DNA of 64,000 nucleotides from Euonymus europaeus (taxonomy: Eukaryota; Streptophyta; Magnoliopsida; Celastrales; Celastraceae): positions 1,116,001 to 1,180,000 of the forward strand of contig OY756960.1 of the NCBI GenBank assembly GCA_963580455.1, in the 5' to 3' direction. Of this stretch, positions 11,551-23,025 are shown one piece after another. Position 1 is the first letter of the stretch; every line of letters starts with the position of its first letter. The position numbers and the translations under genes are program-made. Below the pieces are notes generated by a model. The model did no database searches. It was given only the letters and a program-made list of their open reading frames with translations, and was not told where the DNA came from.

Positions 11551-14316
11551 CGTGCCTAGTAGGTCTCGTTTCTCCCAATTAGCCGCGAAATGTGGTTTCT
11601 TTACGTAAACGGTTTTATGAATATCCGTTGACTCCGAGTTCCGAATTCGGTGATTTTTAGCTTGATTTCACACTACTTTTTGAGCTCTACAATCCTAGTG
11701 TTTCGGATTTTGATTTCAAAACTCGTGGCTAGTTGGTCTCGTTTCACCGAGTTAGCCGCGAAATGAGGTTTCTTTACGCAAACGGTTTTATGAATATCCG
11801 TTGACTCCGAGTTCTGAATTCGGTGATTTTTAGCTTGATTTCACGCAACTTTTCGAGCTCTACCATTTTGGCGTTTCGGATTTTGATTTCAGAACTCGTG
11901 GCTAGTAGGTCTCGTTTCTGCCAGTTAGCCGCGAAATGTGGTTTCTTTACGTAAACGGTTTTATGAATATCCGTTGACTCCGAGTTCTGAATTCGGTTAT
12001 TTTTAGCTTGATTACACACTACTTTTCGAGCTCTACGATCCTGGCATTTCCGATATTGATTTCAGAACTCGTGGCTAGTTGGTCGCGTTTCACCTAGTTA
12101 GCCGCGAAATGTGGTTTCTTTACGTAAACGGTTTTATGAATATCCGTTGACTCCGAGTTCTGAATTCGGTGATTTTTAGCTTGATTTCACACTACTTTTC
12201 GAGCTCTACGATCCTGGCATTTCGGATATTGATTTCAGAACTCGTGGCTAGTTAGTGTCGTTTCACCTAGTTAGCCGCGAAATGTGGTTTCTTTACGTAA
12301 ACGGTTTTATGAATATCCGTTGACTCCGAGTTCTGAATTCCGTGATTTTTAGCTTGATTTCACACTAATTTTTGAGCTCTACAATCCTAGCATTTCGGAT
12401 TTTGATTTCAAAACTCGTGGCTAGTTGGTCTCGTTTCACCGAGTTAGCCGCGAAATGTGGTTTCTTTACGTAAACGGTTTTATGAATATCCGTTGACTCC
12501 GAGTTCTGAATTCGGTGATTTTTAGCTTGATTTCACACAACTTTTTGAGCTCTACGATCCTGGCATTTCGGATTTTGATTTCAGAACTCGTGGCTAGTAG
12601 GTCTCGTTTCTCCCAATTAGCCGCGAAATGTGGTTTCTTTACGTAAACGGTTTTATAATATCCGTTGACTCCGATTTCTGAATTCGGTGATTTTTAGCTT
12701 GATTACACACTACTTTTCGAGCTCTACAATCCTGGCGTTTTGGATTTTGATTTCAGAACTCGTGGCTAGTTGGTCTCGTTTCACCTAGTTAGCCGCGAAA
12801 TGTGGTTTCTTTACGTAAACGGTTTTAGGAATATCCGTTGACTCCGAGTTCTGAATTCGGTGATTTTTAGCTTGATTACACACTACTTTTCGAGCTCTAC
12901 GATCCTGGCATTTCGGATTTTGATTTCAGAACTCGTGCCTAGTAGGTCTCGTTTCTCCCAATTAGCCGCGAAATGTGGTTTCTTTACGTAAACGGTTTTA
13001 TGAATATCCGTTGACTCCGAGTTCCGAATTCGGTGATTTTTAGCTTGATTTCACACTACTTTTTGAGCTCTACAATCCTAGCGTTTCGGATTTTGATTTC
13101 AAAACTCGTGGCTAGTTGGTCTCGTTTCACCGAGTTAGCCGCGAAATGAGGTTTCTTTACGCAAACGGTTTTATGAATATCCGTTGACTCCGAGTTCTGA
13201 ATTCGGTGATTTTTAGCTTGATTTCACGCAACTTTTCGAGCTCTACCATTTTGGCGTTTCGGATTTTGATTTCAGAACTCGTGGCTAGTAGGTCTCGTTT
13301 CTGCCAGTTAGCCGCGAAATGTGGTTTCTTTACGTAAACGGTTTTATGAATATCCGTTGACTCCGAGTTCTGAATTCGGTTATTTTTAGCTTGATTACAC
13401 ACTACTTTTCGAGCTCTACGATCCTGGCATTTCCGATATTGATTTCAGAACTCGTGGCTAGTTGGTCGCGTTTCACCTAGTTAGCCGCGAAACGTGGTTT
13501 CTTTACGTAAACGGTTTTATGAATATCCGTTGACTCCGAGTTCTGAATTCGGTGATTTTTAGCTTGATTTCACACTACTTTTCGAGCTCTACGATCCTGG
13601 CATTTCGGATATTGATTTCAGAACTCGTGGCTAGTTAGTGTCGTTTCACCTAGTTAGCCGCGAAATGTGGTTTCTTTACGTAAACGGTTTTATGAATATC
13701 CGTTGACTCCGAGTTCTGAATTCCGTGATTTTTAGCTTGATTTCACACTAATTTTTGAGCTCTACAATCCTAGCATTTCGGATTTTGATTTCAAAACTCG
13801 TGGCTAGTTGGTCTCGTTTCACCGAGTTAGCCGCGAAATGTGGTTTCTTTACGTAAACGGTTTTATGAATATCCGTTGACTCCGAGTTCTGAATTCGGTG
13901 ATTTTTAGCTTGATTTCACACAACTTTTTGAGCTCTACGATCCTGGCATTTCGGATTTTGATTTCAGAACTCGTGGCTAGTAGGTCTCGTTTCTCCCAAT
14001 TAGCCGCGAAATGTGGTTTCTTTACGTAAACGGTTTTATAATATCCGTTGACTCCGATTTCTGAATTCGGTGATTTTTAGCTTGATTACACACTACTTTT
14101 CGAGCTCTACAATCCTGGCGTTTTGGATTTTGATTTCAGAACTCGTGGCTAGTTGGTCTCGTTTCACCTAGTTAGCCGCGAAATGTGGTTTCTTTACGTA
14201 AACGGTTTTAGGAATATCCGTTGACTCCGAGTTCTGAATTCGGTGATTTTTAGCTTGATTACACACTACTTTTCGAGCTCTACAATCCTGGCATTTTGGA
14301 TTTTGATTTCAGAACT
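11551..14316 (+). repeat. Tandem eight-unit HOR, 11551-12933 and 12934-14316
   Basis: Two directly adjacent copies of 1383 bp (8 units minus one base). Rare marks shared in order include CGTGCCTAG, GTTCCGAATTC, TTTACGCAAACGG, CTACCATTTTGG, TTTCTGCCAG, TCGGTTATTTT, TTTCCGATATT, GGTCGCGTTTC, GTTAGTGTCG, ATTCCGTGATT and the one-base deletion TTTATAATATCC. I noted only a handful of differences (for example CTAGTG/CTAGCG and GAAATG/GAAACG), several of them CpG transitions near the right end. One of the cleanest and youngest-looking duplications in the window. Confidence 0.95.
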
Positions 14317-15689
14317 CGTGGCTAGTTGGTCTCGTTTCAACTAGTTAGCCGCGAAATGTGGTTTCTTTACGTAAACGGTTTTATGAATATCCGTTGACTC
14401 CGAGTTCTGAATTCGGTGATTTTTAGCTTGATTTCACACTAATTTTCGAGCTCTACGTTCCTGGCGTTTCGGATATTGATTTCAGAACTCGTGGCTAGTT
14501 GGTCTCGTTTCACCTAGTTAGCCGCGAAATGTGGTTTCTTTACGTAAAAGGTTTTATGAATATCCGTTGACTCCGAGTTCTGAATTCGGTGATTTTTAGC
14601 TTGATTTCACACTAATTTTTGAGCTCTACGATCCTGGAGTTTCGGATATTGATTTCAGAACTCGTTGCTAGTTGGTCTCATTTCAACTAGTTAGCCGCGA
14701 AATGTGGTTTCTTTACGTAAACGGTTTTATGAATATCCGTTGACTCCGAGTTCTGAATTCGGTGATTTTTAGCTTGATTTCACACAACTTTTTGAGCTCT
14801 ACGATCCTGGCGTTTCGGATATTGATTTCAGAACTCGTGGCTAGTAGGTCTCTTTTCTCCCAGTTAGCCGCGAAATGTGGTTTCTTTACGTAAACGGTTT
14901 TATGAATATCCGTTGACTCCGAGTTCTGAATTCGGTGATTTTTAGCTTGATTACACACTACTTTTCGAGCTCTACAATCCTGGCGTTTTAGATTTTGATT
15001 TCAGAACTCTTGGCTAGTTGGTCTCGTTTCACCTATTTAGCCGCGAAATGTGGTTTCTTTACGTAAACGATTTTAGGAATATCCGTTTACTCCGAGTTCT
15101 GAATTCGGTGATTTTTAGCTTGATTTCACACTACTTTTCGAACTCTACGATCCTGGCATTTCGGATTTTGATTTCAGAACTCGTGGCTAGTAGGTCTCGT
15201 TTCACCTAGTTAGCCGCGAAATGTGGTTTCTTTACGTAAAGAGTTTTTATGAATATCCTTTGACTCCGAGTTCTGAATTCGGTGATTTTTAGCTTGATTT
15301 CACACTACTTTTCGAGCTCTACGATCCTGGAATTTCAGGTTTTGATTTCAGAACTCGTGGCTAGTAGGTCTCGATTCACCTATTTAGCCGCGAAATGTGG
15401 TTTCTTTACGTAAGTGGTTTTATGAATATCCGTTGACTACGAGTTCTGAATTCGGTGATTTTTAGGTTGATTACACACTACTTTTCGAGCTCTACGATCC
15501 TGGCGTTTCGGATTTTGATTTCAGAACTCGTGGCTAGTTGGTCTCGTTTCACCTATTTAGCCGCGAAATGTGGTTTCTTTACGTAAACGGTTTTATGAAT
15601 ATCCGTTGACTCCGAGTTCTGAATTCGGTGATTTTTAGCTTGATTTCACACTACATTTCGAGCTCTACGATCCTGGCGTTTCGGATTTT
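14317..15689 (+). repeat. Units leading into the AAAGAG/AAGTGG block
   Basis: About eight units. The series CACACAAC/CTCCCAG, then GATTACAC with GCGTTTTAG, then AAACGATTTTAGG with CCGTTTACTCC, then AAAGAG (15238), then AAGTGG is set out here for the first time and recurs to 23.4 kb. No other sequence class is present. Confidence 0.85.
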
Positions 15690-18600
15690 GATTTCAGAAC
15701 TCGTGGCTAGTTGGTCTCGTTTCACCTAGTTAGCCGCGAAATGTGGTTTCTTTACGTAAACGGTTTTATGAACATCCGTTGACTCCGAGTTCTGAATTCG
15801 GTGATTTTTAGCTTGATTTCACACTAATTTTCGAGCACTAAGATCCTGGCATTTCGGATATTGATTTCAGAACTCGTGGCTAGTTGGTCTCGTTTCACCT
15901 AGTTAGCCGCGAAATGTGGTTTCTTTACGTAAACAGTTTTATGAATATCCGTTGACTCCGAGTTCTGAATTCGGTGAATTTTAGCTTGATTTCACACTAC
16001 TTTTCGAGCTCTACGATCCTGGCATTTCAGATTTTGATTTCAGAACTCGTGGCTAGTAGGTCTCGTTTCACCTAGTTAGCCGCGAAATGTGGTTTCTTTA
16101 CGTAAAGAGTTTTTATGAATATCCTTTGACTCCGAGTTCTGAATTCGGTGATTTTTAGCTTGATTTCACACTACTTTTCGAGCTCTACGATCCTGGAATT
16201 TCAGATTTTGATTTCAGAACTCGTGGCTAGTAGGTCTCGATTCACCTATTTAGCCGCGAAATGTGGTTTCTTTACGTAAGTGGTTTTATGAATATCCGTT
16301 GACTACGAGTTCTGAATTCGGTGATTTTTAGGTTGATTACACACTACTTTTCGAGCTCTACGATCCTGGCGTTTCGGATTTTGATTTCAGAACTTGTGGC
16401 TAGTTGGTCTCGTTTCACCTATTTAGCCGCGAAATGTGGTTTCTTTACGTAAACGGTTTTATGAATATCCGTTGACTCCGAGTTCTGAATTCGGTGATTT
16501 TTAGCTTGATTTCACACTAATTTTCGAGCTCTACGATCCTGGCTTTTCGGATATTGATTTCAGAACTCGTGGCTAGTAGGTCTCGTTTCACCGAGTTAGC
16601 CGCGAAATGTGGTTTCTTTACGTAAACGGTTTTATGAATATCCGTTGACTCCGAGTTCTGAATTCGGTGATTTTTAGCTTGATTTCACACTACTTTTCGA
16701 GCTCTACGATCCTGGCGTTTCGGATTTTGATTTCAGAACTCGTGGCTAGTAGGTCTCGTTTCTCCCAATTAGCCGCGAAATGTGGTTTCTTTACGTAAAC
16801 GGTTTTATGAATATCCGTTGACTCCGAGTTCTGAATTCGGTGATTTTTAGCTTGATTTCACACTAATTTTTGAGCTCTACGATCCTGGAGTTTCGGATAT
16901 TGATTTCAAAACTCGTGGCTAGTTGGTCTCATTTCAACTAGTTAGCCGCGAAATGTGGTTTCTTTACGTAAACGGTTTTATGAATATCCGTTGACTCCGA
17001 GTTCTGAATTCGGTGATTTTTAGCTTGATTACACACTACTTTTCAAGCTCTACAATCCTGGCGTTTTAGATTTTGATTTCAGAACTCTTGGCTAGTTGGT
17101 CTCGTTTCACCTATTTAGCCGCGAAATGTGGTTTCTTTACGTAAACGATTTTAGGAATATCCGTTTACTCCGAGTTCTGAATTCGGTGATTTTTAGCTTG
17201 ATTTCACACTACTTTTCGAGCTCTACGATCCTGACGTTTCGGATTTTGATTTCAGAACTCGTGGCTAGTAGGTCTCGTTTCACCTAGTTAGCCGCGAAAT
17301 GTGGTTTCTTTACGTAAAGAGTTTTTATGAATATCCTTTGACTCCGAGTTCTGAATTCGGTGATTTTTAGCTTGATTTCACACTACTTTTCGAGCTCTAC
17401 GATCCTGGAATTTCAGATTTTGATTTCAGAACTCGTGGCTAGTAGGTCTCGATTCACCTATTTAGCCGCGAAATGTGGTTTCTTTACGTAAGTGGTTTTA
17501 TAAATATCCGTTGACTACGAGTTCTGAATTCTGTGATTTTTAGGTTGATTACACACTGCTTTTCGAGCTCTACGATCCTGGTGTTTCGGATTTTGATTTC
17601 AGAACTTGTGGCTAGTTGGTCTCGTTTCACCTATTTAGCCGCGAAATGTGGTTTCTTTACGTAAACGGTTTTATGAATATCCGTTGACTCCGAGTTCTGA
17701 ATTCGGTGATTTTTAGCTTGATTTCACACTACATTTCGAGCTCTACGATCCTGGCGTTTCGGATTTTGATTTCAGAACTCGTAGCTAGTTGGTCTCGTTT
17801 CACCTAGTTAGCCGCGAAATGTGGTTTCTTTACGTAAACGGTTTTATGAATATCCGTTGACTCCGAGTTCTGAATTCGGTGATTTTTAGCTTGATTTCAC
17901 ACTAATTTTCGAGCACTACGATCCTGGCATTTCGGATATTGATTTCAGAACTCGTGGCTAGTTGGTCTCGTTTCACCTAGTTAGCCGCGAAATGTGGTTT
18001 CTTTACGTAAACGGTTTTATGAATATCCGTTGACTCCGAGTTCTGAATTCGGTGATTTTTAGCTTGATTTCACACTAATTTTCGAGCACTACGATCCTGG
18101 CATTTCGGATATTGATTTCAGAACTCGTGGCTAGTTGGTCTCGTTTCACCTAGTTAGCCGCGAAATGTGGTTTCTTTACGTAAACAGTTTTATGAATATC
18201 CGTTGACTCCGAGTTCTGAATTCGGTGATTTTTAGCTTGATTTCACACTACTTTTCGAGCTCTACAATCCTGGCGTTTCGGATTTTGATTTCAGAACTCG
18301 TGGCTAGTAGGTCTCGTTTCTCCCAATTAGCCGCGAAATGTGGTTTCTTTACGTAAACGGTTTTATGAATATCCGTTGACTCCGAGTTCTGAATTCGGTG
18401 ATTTTTAGCTTGATTTCACACTAATTTTTGAGCTCTACGATCCTGGAGTTTCGGATATTGATTTCAGAACTCGTGGCTAGTTGGTCTCATTTCAACTAGT
18501 TAGCCGCGAAATGTGGTTTCTTTACGTAAACGGTTTTATGAATATCTGTTGACTCCGAGTTCTGAATTCGGTGATTTTTAGCTTGATTTCACACAACTTT

Positions 18601-18870
18601 TCGAGCTCTACGATCCTGGCGTTTCGGATTTTGATTTCAGAACTCGTGGCTAGTAGGTCTCTTTTCTCCCAGTTAGCCGCGAAATGTGGTTTCTTTACGT
18701 AAACGGTTTTATGAATATCCGTTGACTCCGAGTTCTGAATTCGGTGATTTTTAGCTTGATTACACACTACTTTTCAAGCTCTACAATCCTGGCGTTTTAG
18801 ATTTTGATTTCAGAACTCTTGGCTAGTTGGTCTCGTTTCACCTATTTAGCCGCGAAATGTGGTTTCTTTA
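15690..18870 (+). repeat. Long HOR block, copy 1
   Basis: About 3.18 kb matching copy 2 (19845-23025). Shared marks include ATGAACATCC (15768 and 19923), GAGCACTA, GGTGAATTTTAG, AAAGAG (16104 and 20259), GATTTCAAAACTCG (16902 and 21057), TTCTGTGATT with CACACTGCTT (about 17530 and 21858), GTAGCTAGTT and GGTCTCTTTTCTCCC (18655 and 22810). Offset is 4155 bp at both ends but 4328 bp in the middle. Copy 1 lacks one CACACAAC/CTCCCAG unit present in copy 2 and has two consecutive GAGCACTAC units (about 17910 and 18085) where copy 2 has one. Confidence 0.92.
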
Positions 18871-19844
18871 CGTAAACGATTTTAGGAATATCCGTTTACT
18901 CCGAGTTCTGAATTCGGTGATTTTTAGCTTGATTTCACACTACTTTTCGAGCTCTACGATCCTGCCGTTTCGGATTTTGATTTCAGAACTCGTGGCTAGT
19001 AGGTCTCGTTTCACCTAGTTAGCCGCGAAATGTGGTTTCTTTACGTAAAGAGTTTTTATGAATATCCTTTGACTCCGAGTTCTGAATTCGGTGATTTTTA
19101 GCTTGATTTCACACTACTTTTCGAGCTCTACGATCCTGGAATTTCAGATTTTGATTTCAGAACTCGTGGCTAGTAGGTCCCGATTCACCTATTTAGCCGC
19201 GAAATGTGGTTTCTTTACGTAAGTGGTTTTATGAATATCCGTTGACTACGAGTTCTGAATTCGGTGATTTTTAGTTTGATTACACACTACTTTTTGAGCT
19301 CTACGATCCTGGCGTTTCGGATTTTGATTTCAGAACTTGTGGCTAGTTGGTCTCGTTTCACCTATTTAGCCGAGAAATGTGGTTTCTTTACGTAAACGGT
19401 TTTATGAATATCCGTTGACTCCGAGTTCTGAATTCGGTGATTTTTAGCTTGATTTCACACTACATTTCGAGCTCTACGTTCCTGGGGTTTCGGATTTTGA
19501 TTTCAGAACTCGTGGCTAGTTGGTCTCGTTTCACCTAGTTAGCCGCGAAATGTGGTTTCTTTACGTAAACGGTTTTACGAATATCCGTTGACTCCGTGTT
19601 CTGAATTCGGTGATTTTTAGCTTGATTTCACACTAATTTTCGAGCACTACGATCCTGGGGTTTCGGATATTGATTTCAGAACTCGTGGCTAGTTGGTCTC
19701 GTTTCACCTAGTTAGCCGCGAAATGTGGTTTGTTTACGTAAACAGTTTTATGAATATCCGTTGACTCCGAGTTCTGAATTCGGTGAATTTTAGCTTGATT
19801 TCACACTACTTTTCGAGCTCTACGATCCTGGCGTTTCGGATTTT
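18871..19844 (+). repeat. Units between the two long HOR copies
   Basis: About 5.6 units that repeat the AAACGATTTTAGG, AAAGAG (19047), AAGTGG, CTACATTTCGAG and GAGCACTAC series with private changes (CCTGCCG, GGTCCCGATTC, GAGAAATG, TGGTTTGTTTACG, CTCCGTGTTC). They look like another, more worn partial copy of the same HOR. Confidence 0.82.
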
Positions 19845-22800
19845 GATTTCAGAACTCGTGGCTAGTTGGTCTCGTTTCACCTAGTTAGCCGCGAAATGTG
19901 GTTTCTTTACGTAAACGGTTTTATGAACATCCGTTGACTCCGAGTTCTGAATTCGGTGATTTTTAGCTTGATTTCACACTAATTTTCGAGCACTACGATC
20001 CTGGCATTTCGGATATTGATTTCAGAACTCGTGGCTAGTTGGTCTCGTTTCACCTAGTTAGCCGCGAAATGTGGTTTCTTTACGTAAACAGTTTTATGAA
20101 TATCCGTTGACTCCGAGTTCTGAATTCGGTGAATTTTAGCTTGATTTCACACTACTTTTCGAGCTCTACGATCCTGGCATTTCAGATTTTGATTTCAGAA
20201 CTCGTGGCTAGTAGGTCTCGTTTCACCTAGTTAGCCGCGAAATGTGGTTTCTTTACGTAAAGAGTTTTTATGAATATCCTTTGACTCCGAGTTCTGAATT
20301 CGGTGATTTTTAGCTTGATTTCACACTACTTTTCGAGCTCTACGATCCTGGAATTTCAGATTTTGATTTCAGAACTCGTGGCTAGTAGGTCTCGATTCAC
20401 CTATTTAGCCGCGAAATGTGGTTTCTTTACGTAAGTGGTTTTATGAATATCCGTTGACTACGAGTTCTGAATTCGGTGATTTTTAGGTTGATTACACACT
20501 ACTTTTCGAGCTCTACGATCCTGGCGTTTCGGATTTTGATTTCAGAACTTGTGGCTAGTTGGTCTCGTTTCACCTATTTAGCCGCGAAATGTGGTTTCTT
20601 TACGTAAACGGTTTTATGAATATCCGTTGACTCCGAGTTCTGAATTCGGTGATTTTTAGCTTGATTTCACACTAATTTTCGAGCTCTACGATCCTGGCTT
20701 TTCGGATATTGATTTCAGAACTCGTGGCTAGTAGGTCTCGTTTCACCGAGTTAGCCGCGAAATGTGGTTTCTTTACGTAAACGGTTTTATGAATATCCGT
20801 TGACTCCGAGTTCTGAATTCGGTGATTTTTAGCTTGATTTCACACTACTTTTCGAGCTCTACGATCCTGGCGTTTCGGATTTTGATTTCAGAACTCGTGG
20901 CTAGTAGGTCTCGTTTCTCCCAATTAGCCGCGAAATGTGGTTTCTTTACGTAAACGGTTTTATGAATATCCGTTGACTCCGAGTTCTGAATTCGGTGATT
21001 TTTAGCTTGATTTCACACTAATTTTTGAGCTCTACGATCCTGGAGTTTCGGATATTGATTTCAAAACTCGTGGCTAGTTGGTCTCATTTCAACTAGTTAG
21101 CCGCGAAATGTGGTTTCTTTACGTAAACGGTTTTATGAATATCCGTTGACTCCGAGTTCTGAATTCGGTGATTTTTAGCTTGATTTCACACAACTTTTTG
21201 AGCTCTACGATCCTGGCGTTTCGGATTTTGATTTCAGAACTCGTGGCTAGTAGGTCTCGTTTCTCCCAGTTAGCCGCGAAATGTGGTTTCTTTACGTAAA
21301 CGGTTTTATGAATATCCGTTGACTCCGAGTTCTGAATTCGGTGATTTTTAGCTTGATTACACACTACTTTTCAAGCTCTACAATCCTGGCGTTTTAGATT
21401 TTGATTTCAGAACTCTTGGCTAGTTGGTCTCGTTTCACCTATTTAGCCGCGAAATGTGGTTTCTTTACGTAAACGATTTTAGGAATATCCGTTTACTCCG
21501 AGTTCTGAATTCGGTGATTTTTAGCTTGATTTCACACTACTTTTCGAGCTCTACGATCCTGACGTTTCGGATTTTGATTTCAGAACTCGTGGCTAGTAGG
21601 TCTCGTTTCACCTAGTTAGCCGCGAAATGTGGTTTCTTTACGTAAAGAGTTTTTATGAATATCCTTTGACTCCGAGTTCTGAATTCGGTGATTTTTAGCT
21701 TGATTTCACACTACTTTTCGAGCTCTACGATCCTGGAATTTCAGATTTTGATTTCAGAACTCGTGGCTAGTAGGTCTCGATTCACCTATTTAGCCGCGAA
21801 ATGTGGTTTCTTTACGTAAGTGGTTTTATGAATATCCGTTGACTACGAGTTCTGAATTCTGTGATTTTTAGGTTGATTACACACTGCTTTTCGAGCTCTA
21901 CGATCCTGGTGTTTCGGATTTTGATTTCAGAACTTGTGGCTAGTTGGTCTCGTTTCACCTATTTAGCCGCGAAATGTGGTTTCTTTACGTAAACGGTTTT
22001 ATGAATATCCGTTGACTCCGAGTTCTGAATTCGGTGATTTTTAGCTTGATTTCACACTACATTTCGAGCTCTACGATCCTGGCGTTTCGGATTTTGATTT
22101 CAGAACTCGTAGCTAGTTGGTCTCGTTTCACCTAGTTAGCCGCGAAATGGGGTTTCTTTACGTAAACGGTTTTATGAATATCCGTTGACTCCGAGTTCTG
22201 AATTCGGTGATTTTTAGCTTGATTTCACACTAATTTTCGAGCACTACGATCCTGGCATTTCGGATATTGATTTCAGAACTCGTGGCTAGTTGGTCTCGTT
22301 TCACCTAGTTAGCCGCGAAATGTGGTTTCTTTACGTAAACAGTTTTATGAATATCCGTTGACTCCGATTTCTGAATTCGGTGATTTTTAGCTTGATTTCA
22401 CACTACTTTTCGAGCTCTACGATCCTGGCGTTTCGGATTTTGATTTCAGAACTCGTGGCTAGTAGGTCTCGTTTCTCCCAATTAGCCGCGAAATGTGGTT
22501 TCTTTACGTAAACGGTTTTATGAATATCCGTTGACTCCGAGTTCTGAATTCGGTGATTTTTAGCTTGATTTCACACTAATTTTTGAGCTCTACGATCCTG
22601 GAGTTTCGGATATTGATTTGAGAACTCGTGGCTAGTTGGTCTCATTTCAACTAGTTAGCCGCGAAATGTGGTTTCTTTACGTAAACGGTTTTATGAATAT
22701 CCGTTGACTCCGAGTTCTGAATTCGGTGATTTTTAGCTTGATTTCACACAACTTTTCGAGCTCTACGATCCTGGCGTTTCGGATTTTGATTTCAGAACTC

Positions 22801-23025
22801 GTGGCTAGTAGGTCTCTTTTCTCCCAGTTAGCCGCGAAATGTGGTTTCTTTACGTAAACGGTTTTATGAATATCCGTTGACTCCGAGTTCTGAATTCGGT
22901 GATTTTTAGCTTGATTACACACTACTTTTCAAGCTCTACAATCCTGGCGTTTTAGATTTTGATTTCAGAACTCTTGGCTAGTTGGTCTCGTTTCACCTAT
23001 TTAGCCGCGAAATGTGGTTTCTTTA
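19845..23025 (+). repeat. Long HOR block, copy 2
   Basis: Second copy of 15690-18870. It contains an extra unit at about 21105-21277 (CACACAAC, GTAGG, CTCCCAG) and a single GAGCACTAC unit near 22240, so its total length equals copy 1 although the two are out of register by one unit in the middle. Divergence from copy 1 begins at about 23025, where AAACAGTTTTATG replaces AAACGATTTTAGG. Confidence 0.92.

Noticed and set aside
11551..14316. Assembly error as the explanation for the clean duplication
   Set aside because: Cannot be excluded without reads, but the copies differ at several sites and similar duplications occur elsewhere in the window, so I treat it as real.
15018..15209. 192-nt reading frame on the plus strand, also at 17096, 18827, 21424 and 36646
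   Set aside because: Open only because the TGA in CCGTTGACTCC changed (CCGTTTACTCC in four, CTGTGGACTTC in one). The copies multiply with the HOR block; no start signal, domain or independent conservation is visible.
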